64,000 bases of DNA from Lachnospiraceae bacterium C1.1 (GCA_030434875.1 JAUISW010000001.1:1871501-1935500); one strand, 5' to 3'. Shown: positions 1 through 9,592, numbered from the stretch's first letter. Notes: generated from the letters alone by a model not told the origin. Numbers and translations: made by a program.

Positions 1-1016
1 CATTCAGGCTTTTCAAAGGACGGTCTCAATGCCGGATCTCCCTCTGATTTGTTTGCCTTTTCTCCCCACTCACTTCCATAGTAAACGCAGGGAACGCCAG
101 GCATTCCAAACATCAGCGTATAAATAAGCGGAAGGTGTTTTTCATTATTTAATATGCTCGCGATCCTTGTCACATCGTGATTGTCGACAAATGACAAAAG
201 ATGCTTTCCCTTGTAGAGTGTCCAGTTTTCCGGTCCAAACTGTCTCAAAAGAGAATGTACTATTTCAAACATGTTCATGGAATTAAAGCTGGAATGCAAT
301 CCTTTGTAACATTCGTAATTTGTTACAGAATGGCATGCTGAATCATTCATCCACTGATTGTAATCCCCATGAAGTGTTTCTCCGACCAGATAAAAGTCCT
401 CTTTCAATCCGGACGTAAATTCTCTCAAACGCCTTAAAAAATCCCTATCAAGACAGTATGCCACATCAAGTCTGAGCCCGTCAATATCAAATTCTTCAAC
501 CCATCCCTTTACAGCGTTGAAAATATGTTCTATAACTGCTTCATTTCTGAGATTTAATTTTACAAGGTCATAATTTCCTTCCCAGCCCTCATACCAGAAA
601 CCGTCGTTATAGTTTGAATTACCGTCAAAATTTATATGAAACCAGTCTTTATACTGAGAATCCCATTTCTTTTCTTGCACATCCTTAAATGCGAAAAAAC
701 CACGTCCTACATGATTAAAAACACCGTCGAGAACAACTTTTATGCCTTCTTTATGGAGATCATCACAGGCTTTCTTAAAATCATCATTTGTTCCAAGGCG
801 ACAGTCTATCTTTGTATAATCTCTTGTATTATATCCATGAGTATCTGACTCAAATACAGGAGAAAAATAAATAGCATTGCAGCCAAGCTTCTTTATATGA
901 CCGATCCAGTCAGACACCTTTGAAATCCTGTTTTTCTCTATTCCGTCATTTTCAAACGGAGCCCCGCAGAAACCCAAAGGATATATCTGATAAAACACAC
1001 TCTCATAAGCCCACAT
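1..1016 (-). CDS. alpha-amylase family glycosyl hydrolase (GH13), 3' end missing at window edge
   Basis: This is an intracellular-type alpha-glucan hydrolase or transglycosidase of family GH13. Translation from the ATG at 1016 gives 338 residues before the window edge. The (beta/alpha)8 barrel motifs appear in order: DGVFNH near residue 97, GLRLDVA with the nucleophile Asp184, VGETLHG with the acid/base Glu213, and FVDNHD with Asp281. There is no signal peptide; the N-terminus (MWAYESVFYQIYPLGF) leads straight into the barrel, as in cytoplasmic neopullulanase or maltodextrin-type enzymes. A GAGGAGG ribosome site lies just upstream. It is monocistronic as far as seen, with the clpB terminator behind its start. 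The exact substrate cannot be told without the C-terminus. Confidence 0.9.
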   Translation of the reverse strand, partial: MWAYESVFYQIYPLGFCGAPFENDGIEKNRISKVSDWIGHIKKLGCNAIYFSPVFESDTHGYNTRDYTKIDCRLGTNDDFKKACDDLHKEGIKVVLDGVFNHVGRGFFAFKDVQEKKWDSQYKDWFHINFDGNSNYNDGFWYEGWEGNYDLVKLNLRNEAVIEHIFNAVKGWVEEFDIDGLRLDVAYCLDRDFLRRLREFTSGLKEDFYLVGETLHGDYNQWMNDSACHSVTNYECYKGLHSSFNSMNMFEIVHSLLRQFGPENWTLYKGKHLLSFVDNHDVTRIASILNNEKHLPLIYTLMFGMPGVPCVYYGSEWGEKANKSEGDPALRPSFEKPE

Positions 1017-1144
1017 GATAAGACCTCCTCTAATATATAATCCTAACCTGTCTACTTATTTTATCATGAACGACAATAATCAAACTGTATAAAATTTAAT
1101 ACGGAAATATTCATGATGACAAAACATATCATTCTGTCTGCATA

Positions 1145-1182
1145 AAAATCACCAGCTCAAGTCAAAGCTTAAGCTGGTGATC
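1145..1182 (-). terminator. rho-independent terminator of clpB
   Basis: On the minus strand an inverted repeat with arms ATCACCAGCTTAAG and CTTGAGCTGGTGAT (one mismatch/wobble) is followed by TTTTTATG. It begins 8 bases after the clpB stop codon and ends the heat-shock transcript before the amylase gene. Confidence 0.85.
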
Positions 1183-1189
1183 ATTTTAA

Positions 1190-3772
1190 TTATTTAACAC
1201 GGGCGATAAGTCTGTCTCCGTCCATATCGATGAGGATCGTATCTCCCTCATCAGCATCCCCCTTCAATATGAGTTTGGCCGAAAGAGTTTCCACATTTTT
1301 CTGCATATATCGCTTGAGCGGACGGGCTCCGTATGAAGGATCATAGGCATTGTCTACCACGTATTTTCTCGCAGCATCCGTCATCTCAATTTTAAGTTCC
1401 TTATCCTCAATACGTTTGTTTGTATCTTCAAGGATCAGATCTATGATATGACTTATATTCTCTTCTGTAAGAGGCTTAAACATGATTATCTCATCAAGAC
1501 GGTTCAAAAACTCAGGTCTGAATGAAGCCTTGAGTTCTGCCTCCACTTCTTTCTCAGCCTCTTCAGAAATCTCACCTTTTTCATTGATTCCTTCGAGAAG
1601 TTCTGCTGATCCGATATTCGATGTCATAATGAGGATCGTATTCTTAAAATCTACAGTTCTTCCCTGTGAATCGGTTATACGTCCATCATCGAGAACCTGA
1701 AGCAATACGTTGAAAACATCGGGATGTGCCTTTTCGACCTCATCAAAAAGTACTACCGAATAAGGCTTTCTCCTGACAGCCTCCGTAAGCTGACCGCCTT
1801 CATCATATCCTACATATCCCGGAGGGGCTCCTATCAGTCTCGATACTGAATACTTCTCCATGTATTCGCTCATATCGATTCTGACCATATTGCCTTCATC
1901 ATCAAATAAGGCCTCTGCAAGAGCCTTTGCAAGTTCCGTCTTTCCGACACCGGTAGGTCCTAAGAAGATAAAGCTTCCTATAGGCTTTGACGGATCTTTT
2001 ATTCCTGCCTTTGCCCTGATTATGGCATCAGTCACGCGTCTCACAGCATCATCCTGGCCTATTACTCTCTTATGCAGAAGTTCATCGAGATGCAGGGTCT
2101 TGCTCTTTTCGCCCTCTGTAAGCTTGGCTACGGGAATTCCAGTCCATCTTGAAATAATGGAAGCAATTTCATCATCCGTCACTGCCTCATGAACCATTGA
2201 CAGATCCTTATGCTTCTCATTTGCCTCCTCTTCAGCAAGCTGATTTTTCAAAGCAGGAAGCTTACCGTATTGAAGCTCAGAAGCAACATTTAAGTCTCCG
2301 TTTCGCTTTGCGATCTCTATCTGATTGGTAACTTCTTCTATCTGTCCTCGTATTTCAGAAAGCTTTCCGACTGTGGCCTTTTCATTGTCCCACTGTGCCT
2401 TGGCTGCAGCAAATTTTTCCTTTTCTTCCGAAAGTTCTTTCTGGAGAGCCTCTAAACGTTCAAGGCTTCTCGTATCAGTTTCTTTCTTAAGAGCATTTTC
2501 CTCTATCTGCATCTGCATTATCCGACGGTTAAGCTCATCAAGCTCAGTCGGCATGGAATCCAGCTCAGTCTTTATTGAAGCGCAGGCTTCATCTATAAGG
2601 TCGATTGCCTTGTCCGGCAAAAATCTGTCAGAGATATATCTGTCAGAAAGGGTTGCCGCTGAAACCAGCGCAGAATCCGTTATCTTCACTCCGTGGAATA
2701 CTTCGTAACGTTCTTTTAAGCCTCTAAGGATTGAAATAGTATCTTCCACTGTCGGTTCATCCACCAAAACAGGCTGAAAACGTCTCTCAAGTGCAGGATC
2801 CTTTTCTATATATTTCCTATACTCATCCAAAGTAGTTGCGCCTATACAATGGAGCTCACCCCTTGCAAGCATGGGTTTCAGCATATTTCCGGCATCCATT
2901 GAGCCTTCGGTCTTGCCTGCTCCGACAATAGTATGAAGTTCATCGATGAAAAGAATTATCCTTCCCTCGGATTTTTTAACTTCTTCCAATACAGCCTTAA
3001 GTCTTTCTTCAAATTCTCCACGGTATTTTGCTCCGGCGACAAGCGCACCCATGTCCAGTGAGAATATTTCCTTATCCTTAAGTCCGTCAGGAACATCCTG
3101 TCTGACGATCCTCTGAGCCAGTCCTTCTACCGCTGCCGTTTTGCCGACACCGGGCTCTCCTATGAGTACGGGATTGTTCTTGGTCTTTCTCGAAAGTATC
3201 CTGATCACATTCCTTATCTCTTCGTCTCTTCCGATAACAGGGTCAAGCTTCTGCTCTCTCGCTCTCTCCACAAGGTTTGTTCCATATTTAGAAAGAGTAT
3301 CATAAGTAGCCTCCGGATTATCAGAGGTCACTCTCTGATTTCCCCTTATGGTAGCCAGAACCTCAAGGAAACGATTGAGCGTTATGCCAAAAGCATTGAA
3401 AATATCCTTAACTTCTTTATCCGGTCTTTTAAGCATTGAAAGAAGCAGATGCTCGACAGAAACATATTCATCTCCCATTGCCTTAGCTTCATCCTCAGCC
3501 GTTATAAGAACCTGGTTAACTTCTCTGTCAAGGTGTATGTTTCCGCCCTGAACCTTTATGCATTTCCTTAAGCCCTCTTCAACTCTTGCCTTGAAAGCAT
3601 TTATATCTGCTCCCATCTTTTCTATAAGCTTTGCAATAAGAGAATTATCTATTGTAATAAGTGAATATAGTAAATGTACCTCCTTGATCTCCTGGTTACC
3701 ATATTCCATGGCGATCTTTTCACATCCATTTACCGCAGCTATCGAATTTTGTGTAAACTTCGTAATATCCAT
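1190..3772 (-). CDS. clpB: ATP-dependent disaggregase ClpB
   Basis: Hexameric Hsp100 chaperone that rescues aggregated proteins together with DnaK. The 860 residues match the usual ClpB length. In order there are an N-terminal Clp-N double repeat (about 1-145), AAA-1 with Walker A GEPGVGKT near residue 205, a long coiled-coil middle domain (about 400-530) that separates ClpB from ClpC, and AAA-2 with Walker A GPTGVGKT near 605. There is no ClpP-binding tripeptide loop that I recognise. The start ATG at 3772 has AGAGGTG upstream. Expression is probably heat-induced through HrcA, because a CIRCE operator overlaps the promoter (3845-3887). Confidence 0.97.
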   Translation of the reverse strand: MDITKFTQNSIAAVNGCEKIAMEYGNQEIKEVHLLYSLITIDNSLIAKLIEKMGADINAFKARVEEGLRKCIKVQGGNIHLDREVNQVLITAEDEAKAMGDEYVSVEHLLLSMLKRPDKEVKDIFNAFGITLNRFLEVLATIRGNQRVTSDNPEATYDTLSKYGTNLVERAREQKLDPVIGRDEEIRNVIRILSRKTKNNPVLIGEPGVGKTAAVEGLAQRIVRQDVPDGLKDKEIFSLDMGALVAGAKYRGEFEERLKAVLEEVKKSEGRIILFIDELHTIVGAGKTEGSMDAGNMLKPMLARGELHCIGATTLDEYRKYIEKDPALERRFQPVLVDEPTVEDTISILRGLKERYEVFHGVKITDSALVSAATLSDRYISDRFLPDKAIDLIDEACASIKTELDSMPTELDELNRRIMQMQIEENALKKETDTRSLERLEALQKELSEEKEKFAAAKAQWDNEKATVGKLSEIRGQIEEVTNQIEIAKRNGDLNVASELQYGKLPALKNQLAEEEANEKHKDLSMVHEAVTDDEIASIISRWTGIPVAKLTEGEKSKTLHLDELLHKRVIGQDDAVRRVTDAIIRAKAGIKDPSKPIGSFIFLGPTGVGKTELAKALAEALFDDEGNMVRIDMSEYMEKYSVSRLIGAPPGYVGYDEGGQLTEAVRRKPYSVVLFDEVEKAHPDVFNVLLQVLDDGRITDSQGRTVDFKNTILIMTSNIGSAELLEGINEKGEISEEAEKEVEAELKASFRPEFLNRLDEIIMFKPLTEENISHIIDLILEDTNKRIEDKELKIEMTDAARKYVVDNAYDPSYGARPLKRYMQKNVETLSAKLILKGDADEGDTILIDMDGDRLIARVK

Positions 3773-3844
3773 AAAGCTTCACCTCTTTTCAAATTCAGAA
3801 AGAAATTCAGACAACTGAACCCCTTTTTTTCTCCATCTGTGGAA

Positions 3845-3873
3845 ATTATACTTCCTATTGTTAGCACTGTCAA
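3845..3873 (-). promoter_or_regulatory. sigma-A promoter of clpB
   Basis: On the minus strand a perfect -35 TTGACA (3868-3873) and a perfect -10 TATAAT (3845-3850) are separated by 17 bases. The -35 box lies inside the CIRCE operator, so a bound repressor would block polymerase directly. Confidence 0.9.
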
Positions 3874-3887
3874 GTGGTGAGTGCTAA
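3861..3887 (-). promoter_or_regulatory. CIRCE operator (HrcA binding site) upstream of clpB
   Basis: A 27-base inverted repeat with 9-base arms and a 9-base spacer. On the minus strand the first arm is the consensus TTAGCACTC, and the second is CAGTGCTAA, one base off GAGTGCTAA. It lies about 90 bases upstream of the clpB start codon. CIRCE is the known HrcA operator of groESL and hrcA-grpE-dnaK operons, so clpB is inferred to be in the HrcA regulon here. Confidence 0.93.
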
Positions 3888-3894
3888 TTTATTT

Positions 3895-4527
3895 TTATCT
3901 TCCTCCATTCATATACATCAATGCATTTATAAGAGCCGCTGCAAGATTACTTCCACCTTTCCGACCCCGATTTACTATATATGAAATATCTGTTTCAATT
4001 ATGAGTTCTTTTGATTCTACTACATTTACAAATCCAACAGGAACTCCTATGACCAGTGCGGGGCTGTAGCCTTTATCCATCTGCTCTCTTAATTCTATCA
4101 GTGCCGTTGGAGCATTTCCTACGGCAAAAATCACAGGTCTGTCAATTCTGCAGGCTTTTCTTATGCTCAGACTGGCTCTGGTAACCCCCTGTCTCTTTGC
4201 TTCTTCCGCTATATCTTTATCCGCCATAAAGCATACGGCATCCATTCCGAGCCTTTTAAGAGCTGCTTTATTTATTCCTGAAAGTGCCATATTGGTATCC
4301 GTTACTATCATGGCATTCTGTTCTATAAGCTCTGCAAATTTTTTTACCGGATCTTTTGAAAAAACAAGGCTCTCGGCATAATCAAAATCAGCCGTGGTAT
4401 GTATAGCCCTTTTTATTACCGGTGCGTATTCTTCTTTTAAAACTATATTTCTTTCTTTCAATTCCTCTTCAATTATTTTAAAACTTGCTGCTTCTATGTC
4501 AGAAGGCTCGATATGTAAAAAATTCAT
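3895..4527 (-). CDS. cbiC: cobalt-precorrin-8 methylmutase (CbiC)
   Basis: It moves the C-11 methyl group to C-12 in cobalt-precorrin-8 to give cobyrinate, a step of anaerobic cobalamin synthesis. The 210 residues are the normal family length. The family signature is seen in HTTADFDYAE near residue 50, where the His is the catalytic proton donor. VTDTNMALSGI and the Gly-rich segment around VIGVPVGFVNVVESKE are also typical. The start ATG at 4527 has GGGAG upstream. It stands alone about 49 kb from the rest of the cbi genes (53382-64000), directly behind the terminator of the secreted-protein gene. No clear promoter of its own was found, so it may depend on readthrough. No terminator separates it from the clpB promoter. 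Confidence 0.95.
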   Translation of the reverse strand: MNFLHIEPSDIEAASFKIIEEELKERNIVLKEEYAPVIKRAIHTTADFDYAESLVFSKDPVKKFAELIEQNAMIVTDTNMALSGINKAALKRLGMDAVCFMADKDIAEEAKRQGVTRASLSIRKACRIDRPVIFAVGNAPTALIELREQMDKGYSPALVIGVPVGFVNVVESKELIIETDISYIVNRGRKGGSNLAAALINALMYMNGGR

Positions 4528-4554
4528 TTTCTCTTTTATCTCCCGTTTTATAAA

Positions 4555-4593
4555 GAAAACAACAAAACCTCCGGTGATGATACCGAAGGTTTT
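4555..4593 (-). terminator. rho-independent terminator of the secreted-protein gene
   Basis: The hairpin arms AAAACCTTCGGT and ACCGGAGGTTTT (minus strand) enclose an ATCATC loop and are followed by the T-rich TTTTGTTGTTTTC. It lies between the secreted-protein gene and cbiC. Confidence 0.85.
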
Positions 4594-4630
4594 GAAAAGC
4601 TTATCATTTTAATATTCAGTTTTCTCTTAA

Positions 4631-5320
4631 TTAGTTCCAGCCGTCTGTGCCGTGACCTTCGTAGTGGTTACGTGCAGCTGCCTTTGTGCTCTCATCAAGA
4701 GTAGCCCATTTGCCGCTGATGTTTGAGATTGCTGAAGCATCCCATGCTGCTGCGATAGCTGCATCTGCGCTGTCTACAGTAGTAGTTGTAGATAATACAG
4801 GCTGAATTGTTGCTGTCTGCTCTGTTGTTGTCTGTGTTGCTGCCTGAGCTGCTGCCTGTGCTGCTGCCTGCTGGTTGAGAGCTGCCTGCTGGATTGCTGC
4901 CTGCTGCTGTGCTGCAAGAGCTGCAAGAGCTGCTGCCTGTGCATCTGAAGTTGCTGTAGCTGCTGTTGCTGTTCCGTTTACGCTTGTTGCTGAAACTGCG
5001 GGAGCTGCAATTGTCTTCTTGTAGTTCTCGATATATTCTGTACCAAGGCTGTCAGGAAGATATACTGCAATATACTGTGTATTTACCTGAACGTTCTTTA
5101 ATGACTTATCGTAGCCTACAAATGTATAACCTGCAATAGGATTTGCGTCCGGAGCATTTGTTACATCAGAACCCTTTGTGATGTAGAAGCCCTGGTTTCC
5201 ACCATTTACAAGGAAGCTTACGTAAACCTGAGCCTCTTCAGCCATTGCAGGTACTGAAAGTCCCATTACCATAGCCATGCTGAGCACAGCAACTACGAGT
5301 TTCTTCAATGAATTTTTCAT
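4631..5320 (-). CDS. secreted Ala/Gln-rich protein with one InlB B-repeat-like module
   Basis: A 229-residue exported protein of unknown role. The start is the ATG at 5320, preceded by GGAGAG; in-frame codons further upstream lie in the leader. Residues 1-27 form a Sec signal peptide (basic n-region, hydrophobic core, VPAMA cleavage site). Residues about 28-90 (NGGNQGFYITKG, then GYTFVGYDKSL and YIAVYLP) resemble a single InlB B-repeat / Listeria-Bacteroides (Flg_new) module. Residues about 120-180 are an Ala/Gln/Thr low-complexity tract coded by near-repeated GCN and CAG codons. The C-terminus (WDASAISNISGKWATLDESTKAAARNHY) is soluble. There is no sortase motif or membrane anchor. It is probably a small surface or secreted protein. 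Confidence 0.8.
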   Translation of the reverse strand: MKNSLKKLVVAVLSMAMVMGLSVPAMAEEAQVYVSFLVNGGNQGFYITKGSDVTNAPDANPIAGYTFVGYDKSLKNVQVNTQYIAVYLPDSLGTEYIENYKKTIAAPAVSATSVNGTATAATATSDAQAAALAALAAQQQAAIQQAALNQQAAAQAAAQAATQTTTEQTATIQPVLSTTTTVDSADAAIAAAWDASAISNISGKWATLDESTKAAARNHYEGHGTDGWN

Positions 5321-5344
5321 GATAATCTCTCCATTCTGATTATT

Positions 5345-5374
5345 TTGCAGTTTTGTTTTCTGCAAGAAACAAAA
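5345..5374 (-). promoter_or_regulatory. overlapping alternative hairpins in the 5' leader of the secreted-protein gene
   Basis: Two mutually exclusive stems can form: TTTTGTTT (5367-5374) with AAACAAAA (5351-5358), or TTGCAG (5360-5365) with CTGCAA (5345-5350), both on the minus strand. They sit between the -10 box and the ribosome site. A regulatory role is only a possibility. Confidence 0.35.
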
Positions 5375-5377
5375 GCC

Positions 5378-5406
5378 ATTATAATTCAGAATAATATAAA
5401 ATACAA
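5378..5406 (-). promoter_or_regulatory. sigma-A promoter of the secreted-protein gene
   Basis: On the minus strand -35 TTGTAT (5401-5406) and -10 TATAAT (5378-5383) are separated by 17 bases, about 58 bases upstream of the chosen ATG. This supports the downstream start. Confidence 0.75.
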
Positions 5407-5455
5407 GCAAGTTAACAGATAATTCAAATTTTAGTAACAAAATGTTCGTCAAATT

Positions 5456-7504
5456 TCACAAAACAATCAGGCCTTTTTTGCTGGTAACTTCGGTAAAAGC
5501 GTTAAGTCTTTCAAGACTGTCAGAATCTATAGTTTTAGCATATTCAGAAGCATATTTAAGCATATCAGCGTCCTCATAAATATCAGCAACTCTGAAATCC
5601 ATTTCTCCGGACTGCCTGATTCCAAAAAAGTCTCCCGGGCCGCGAAGCTTGAGATCTTCCGAAGCAATCTTAAAGCCATCATTCGAATCATTCAAAATAC
5701 TAAGGCGCTTATTATCTTCCGCTTTCTTTGAGGCATTCACAAATATGCAATAGCCCTGTGCCGAACCTCTTCCTACTCTTCCCCTTATCTGATGGAGCTG
5801 GGCAAGTCCAAACTTCTCGGCATTCTCGATCATCATGACCGTCGAATTCGGAACATCAACACCTACTTCAATTACGGTAGTAGACACAAGCAGATCGATC
5901 TCATGTGCTGCAAAGCGCTCCATTATCTCATTCTTCTTCTTCGGAGGCATTTTGCCATGAAGCATCTCAACCCTTACCCTGCTTCCGTATATATTTTTAA
6001 GCATCTCCGTATAGTCCGTAACATTCTCAGACTCTGTAACTTCAGAGGCCTCTACCTGCGGACAGATAATATAAGCCTGATGACCCGCTGCAACTTCTTT
6101 TTCTATAAATTCATAGGCTTTCTTTCTGTAATTTATTCCGACAACACAGTTTTTTATCGGTTTTCTCGCCTGTGGTAATTCATCCATTATTGATATGTCC
6201 AGATCACCATAAAGTATAATGGCAAGTGTTCTCGGAATCGGAGTTGCCGACATTACAAGGACATGAGGTGTAAGTTTGTCCTTTTCCTCTCCTGCCTTGT
6301 CAGATAAGGTCTGTCTCTGGCGGACACCGAAACGGTGCTGTTCGTCGGTTACCACGAGAGCAAGATTCTTAAATTCCACATCTTCCTGTATCAAAGCCTG
6401 TGTTCCTACAACTATTTTAACTTCCCCGGACGCAATCTTCTCCTTTGCCTCTCTTTTCTGTTTCGCGGTAAGGGAACCTGTAAGCAGGATCACCGGTGCA
6501 TTTATTCCATATTCTTCCAGCATTTTCCTTATCTTGGATTCATGCTGTGCCGCAAGGACTTCTGTCGGCGCCATCATTGCAGACTGATATCCATTTGAAG
6601 CCACCGTGACCATGGCGAGGAGCGCCACTATTGTCTTTCCTGAGCCAACATCTCCCTGTACAAGCCTGTTCATTGGTCTGTCAGACTGCATATCAGACAG
6701 TATTTCCTTAAAAGTCCTCTCCTGGGCACCTGTAAGCTTATACGGAAGATTATTGATGATCGTTGCCGCATCTTCCGATTCTTTCATCCTGAAATCATTT
6801 TTCAGATTAGTCTTTTCTTCCTTAAGAGCATTTATTGAAATTGAAAAATTAAGAAATTCATCAAAAGCAAGCCTTTTCATCGCTTTCTTCATCAATGTCT
6901 TTTCTGCCGGAGAATGAAGCGTCTTAAAGGCCTCATATAATTTCATGAGCCCGTATTTTTCCCTAATCTCATCCGGAAGATAATCCTCTATTTCTCCAAT
7001 TTCATCAAATGCCTTTTCTACGGTTTTCCTTATCCTGTCGCTGCTCAGTCCGAATATCGCAGGATAAACAGGTTCTAAGACCGATATTTTTTTCTGATAT
7101 TCTTCTTTTTTATAAATTTTAGGATGCTCTATAGACAAGGCATTCTTAAAGACTCCGGCTTTTCCATAAAATACCCTGGTCATTCCCGGTTTTATCATCT
7201 TTTTAAGATAAGGTGAATTAAACCAGCTGAGCCGGATCTTTCCCTGATCGTCTGCTGCCGCGCAGGATAATACCGATATCCTCGACAGATGGATAAGGCT
7301 GCATTCCGTCTGTATAGTGAGTGCGGCTGCAACTGTTTCCCCCTGTCTTATATCATTTGTTTTAGAAAGCTCCGGATAGCTTAAGAAATCCCTTGGAAGA
7401 TAATTTAAGAGATCCCATAAAGAAAAGACCCCGACTTTATTAAATAAAGCCGTAGTCTTTTCTCCGATACCTTTTAATTTTTTTATATTATCGCTAAGTT
7501 TCAT
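5456..7504 (-). CDS. recG: ATP-dependent DNA helicase RecG
   Basis: Branch-migrating helicase that remodels stalled replication forks and Holliday junctions. From the ATG at 7504 it has 682 residues, the normal size. An N-terminal wedge/OB domain (about 1-230) contains the LKGIGEKTTALFNKVGVFSLWDLL segment. The helicase domain carries Walker A GDVGSGKT, the DEQH box (VVTDEQHRFG) and motif VI (QIRGRVGRG). The longer reading frame from 7564 overlaps fakA and is not favoured. It starts 4 bases after the fakA stop, so it is co-transcribed with asp23-fakA. Confidence 0.97.
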   Translation of the reverse strand: MKLSDNIKKLKGIGEKTTALFNKVGVFSLWDLLNYLPRDFLSYPELSKTNDIRQGETVAAALTIQTECSLIHLSRISVLSCAAADDQGKIRLSWFNSPYLKKMIKPGMTRVFYGKAGVFKNALSIEHPKIYKKEEYQKKISVLEPVYPAIFGLSSDRIRKTVEKAFDEIGEIEDYLPDEIREKYGLMKLYEAFKTLHSPAEKTLMKKAMKRLAFDEFLNFSISINALKEEKTNLKNDFRMKESEDAATIINNLPYKLTGAQERTFKEILSDMQSDRPMNRLVQGDVGSGKTIVALLAMVTVASNGYQSAMMAPTEVLAAQHESKIRKMLEEYGINAPVILLTGSLTAKQKREAKEKIASGEVKIVVGTQALIQEDVEFKNLALVVTDEQHRFGVRQRQTLSDKAGEEKDKLTPHVLVMSATPIPRTLAIILYGDLDISIMDELPQARKPIKNCVVGINYRKKAYEFIEKEVAAGHQAYIICPQVEASEVTESENVTDYTEMLKNIYGSRVRVEMLHGKMPPKKKNEIMERFAAHEIDLLVSTTVIEVGVDVPNSTVMMIENAEKFGLAQLHQIRGRVGRGSAQGYCIFVNASKKAEDNKRLSILNDSNDGFKIASEDLKLRGPGDFFGIRQSGEMDFRVADIYEDADMLKYASEYAKTIDSDSLERLNAFTEVTSKKGLIVL

Positions 7505-7508
7505 AATC

Positions 7509-9197
7509 TTATTCAACCGAAACAATGTAATAATACACGTTCTGTCCGCCGGCACTGACCTCAACTTCTATATCAGGATACTTATCTGCCACTTTTTTCG
7601 AAAGTCTTTCAGCCTGCTCAGCATCCATATCTGCACCGTAATAAATCGTGATCACCGATGACTCATCATCTGTCAGATTATCAATAAGCTCCATTGTAGT
7701 AGTGTCGATTGCCTTACCTACAGCGCTTATTGTGCTGTCATCAATGGCTATGATGTCGCCCTCTGAAATCTTTTTGCCATCTATCTCTGTATCACGGACC
7801 GCATATGTGATCTCTCCCGTCTTTACAGTAGAAAGGAGATCTGTCATTGTCTTCTCATTTTCTTCAGCTGTATACTCTTCAACAAATCCTATCATTGCAG
7901 TGATTCCCTGAGGGATAGTTTTTGAAGGTATAACTATTATCTTTTTGTCCTCCGAAAAAGATGCCGCCTGCTGTGAAGCCAGCAGAATATTTTTATTATT
8001 TGGGAATAAAAATATCGTTTCAGCATTTATTCCCTCGCACGCCTTGAGAATATCATCAGTTGATGGATTCATAGTCTGTCCGCCGCTTATTACAGCATCA
8101 GCTCCAAGACTTATAAATATATCCTTAAGTCCGTCACCGGATGCCACGGCAGCAAAGCCGTATTTCTTCATCTCTGCTGCTTCAGCCGGCTTTTCTTCCA
8201 ATTGCTCATCAGAAGCTTCTTCACTATGGTTCTTAAAAAGTCTTTCATTATGCTCCTTACGCATATTGTCTACTTTAAGAGATGTAAGTTCTCCAAGCTT
8301 CAGTGCTTCCTCAAATACAGTTCCCGGATGATTTGTATGCACATGGACTTTAACTATCTTATCCATTGCCACACAGACTATCGAATCACCTATTGAATTT
8401 AAGAAATTCTTCAGATCTGCCTCTTCCTTCTCACTGATGCTCTCCTTTGTTTCAAGTATGAATTCCGTACAATAGGCAAATTTTATATCTGCCTTTTCCA
8501 ATACCTCTCTGTCAGGCTCTGACGACAAATTTCTTTTCGTCTCCAGAACTTTAACTTCGCTTCTTTCGCCTTTTCTCTTATTTACAAAATCAGCAACTCC
8601 ACGTATAAATTCCACAAGGCCCTGTCCGCCGCTGTCCACAACCCCGGCTTCTTTAAGTACCGGCAGAAGATCCGGTGTCTTCGAAAGGACATACTCTGCA
8701 TGATGAAGAACCTCATCTGCAAAATCTCCTGCTTTAAGAGAATTATCCATGGCAAGCTCCGATGTCTTTTCGGCAACGCCCCTTGCAACGGTGAGTATTG
8801 TTCCTTCCTTTGGCTTCATTACGGCCTTATATGCTGTTTCTGCTGCCCTATTGAAGGCAGCAGAAATAAGCTTTGCATCAAGCTCCTCATTTTCCTCGGC
8901 TAATTTAGAAAAGCCTCTTAAAAACTGCGAAAGTATTACGCCTGAGTTTCCTCTTGCCCCTCTGAGTGATCCCATGGATATGGCACGGCTCAGCTCTGAC
9001 ATACTGCAACTGTCGCTCAGCGATGCTACTTCTTTCGCAGCTGCCTCTATGGTCATTGACATATTTGTTCCCGTATCACCATCCGGTACGGGGAAAACAT
9101 TCAATTCATTAATATAGTCCGCTTTCGCAGTCAGCGATTCAGCTCCTGCAAGAAAGCATTTTTTCACCATAGCTGCATTGATCTTACTTCTTGACAA
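7509..9197 (-). CDS. fakA: DAK2/DegV-type fatty acid kinase catalytic subunit FakA (YloV)
   Basis: It phosphorylates fatty acids held by a DegV-type FakB partner, giving acyl-phosphate for phospholipid synthesis. The N-terminal DhaL domain has the nucleotide/metal motif NVFPVPDGDTGTNM near residues 30-45 and RGARGNSGVILSQ. The middle and C-terminal domains (about 200-562) are the FakA-specific FakB-interacting part, ending near the NVYYYIVSVE terminus. A GTG at 9221 has no ribosome site. The TTG at 9197 has GGAGG nine bases before it and is preferred, giving 562 residues. It lies between asp23 and recG in a conserved Firmicute order. Confidence 0.93.
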   Translation of the reverse strand: MSRSKINAAMVKKCFLAGAESLTAKADYINELNVFPVPDGDTGTNMSMTIEAAAKEVASLSDSCSMSELSRAISMGSLRGARGNSGVILSQFLRGFSKLAEENEELDAKLISAAFNRAAETAYKAVMKPKEGTILTVARGVAEKTSELAMDNSLKAGDFADEVLHHAEYVLSKTPDLLPVLKEAGVVDSGGQGLVEFIRGVADFVNKRKGERSEVKVLETKRNLSSEPDREVLEKADIKFAYCTEFILETKESISEKEEADLKNFLNSIGDSIVCVAMDKIVKVHVHTNHPGTVFEEALKLGELTSLKVDNMRKEHNERLFKNHSEEASDEQLEEKPAEAAEMKKYGFAAVASGDGLKDIFISLGADAVISGGQTMNPSTDDILKACEGINAETIFLFPNNKNILLASQQAASFSEDKKIIVIPSKTIPQGITAMIGFVEEYTAEENEKTMTDLLSTVKTGEITYAVRDTEIDGKKISEGDIIAIDDSTISAVGKAIDTTTMELIDNLTDDESSVITIYYGADMDAEQAERLSKKVADKYPDIEVEVSAGGQNVYYYIVSVE

Positions 9198-9235
9198 TTT
9201 ATTGTTCCTCCAACCTGTCACTGATCAACTTAATT

Positions 9236-9592
9236 TCAGTCGATCACTCTTACATCTTCGACATAAATATTGATCTTGTCTACTTTGAAACCGGTATATC
9301 TTTCCAGTTTATACTGCACGGAATCTATAAGGTTTCTTGCAACCGTCTGTATGCTGACTCCATATGCAACAATTACATGAAAATCTATTATCAAAGCGTT
9401 TCCATTCATTTTGACATTTATTCCACGGCTCAGGTTATCCTGCATTAAAAGACTTACAAAGCCGTCTTTAACCGAAAAGGCCGCCATACCTACTATTCCA
9501 AAGCATTCCATAGCCTCAGATCCTGCATACTGTGCTATTGCTTCAGTATCTATAACTATGCTTCCGAGCTCAGTACTCATTTTGCCTTTCAT
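9236..9592 (-). CDS. Asp23/Gls24 family envelope stress protein (YloU-like)
   Basis: A 118-residue Asp23 family protein; members lie at the membrane or in the cytoplasm and are linked to envelope and alkaline stress. The family pattern is visible in LGSIVIDTEAIAQYAGSEA, GRG-like RGINVKMNGNALIIDFHVIVAYG and VDKINIYVEDVRV. The start ATG at 9592 follows AGGAGGAAGAGCCC. It is the first gene of asp23-fakA-recG, the same order as yloU-yloV in Bacillus. Confidence 0.92.
   Translation of the reverse strand: MKGKMSTELGSIVIDTEAIAQYAGSEAMECFGIVGMAAFSVKDGFVSLLMQDNLSRGINVKMNGNALIIDFHVIVAYGVSIQTVARNLIDSVQYKLERYTGFKVDKINIYVEDVRVID

Noticed and set aside
1482..2708. Plus-strand reading frames opposite clpB (for example 1482-1700, 1860-2192, 2325-2708)
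   Set aside because: They are antisense shadows of the clpB coding frame with no ribosome sites and low-complexity Ser/Phe-rich translations.
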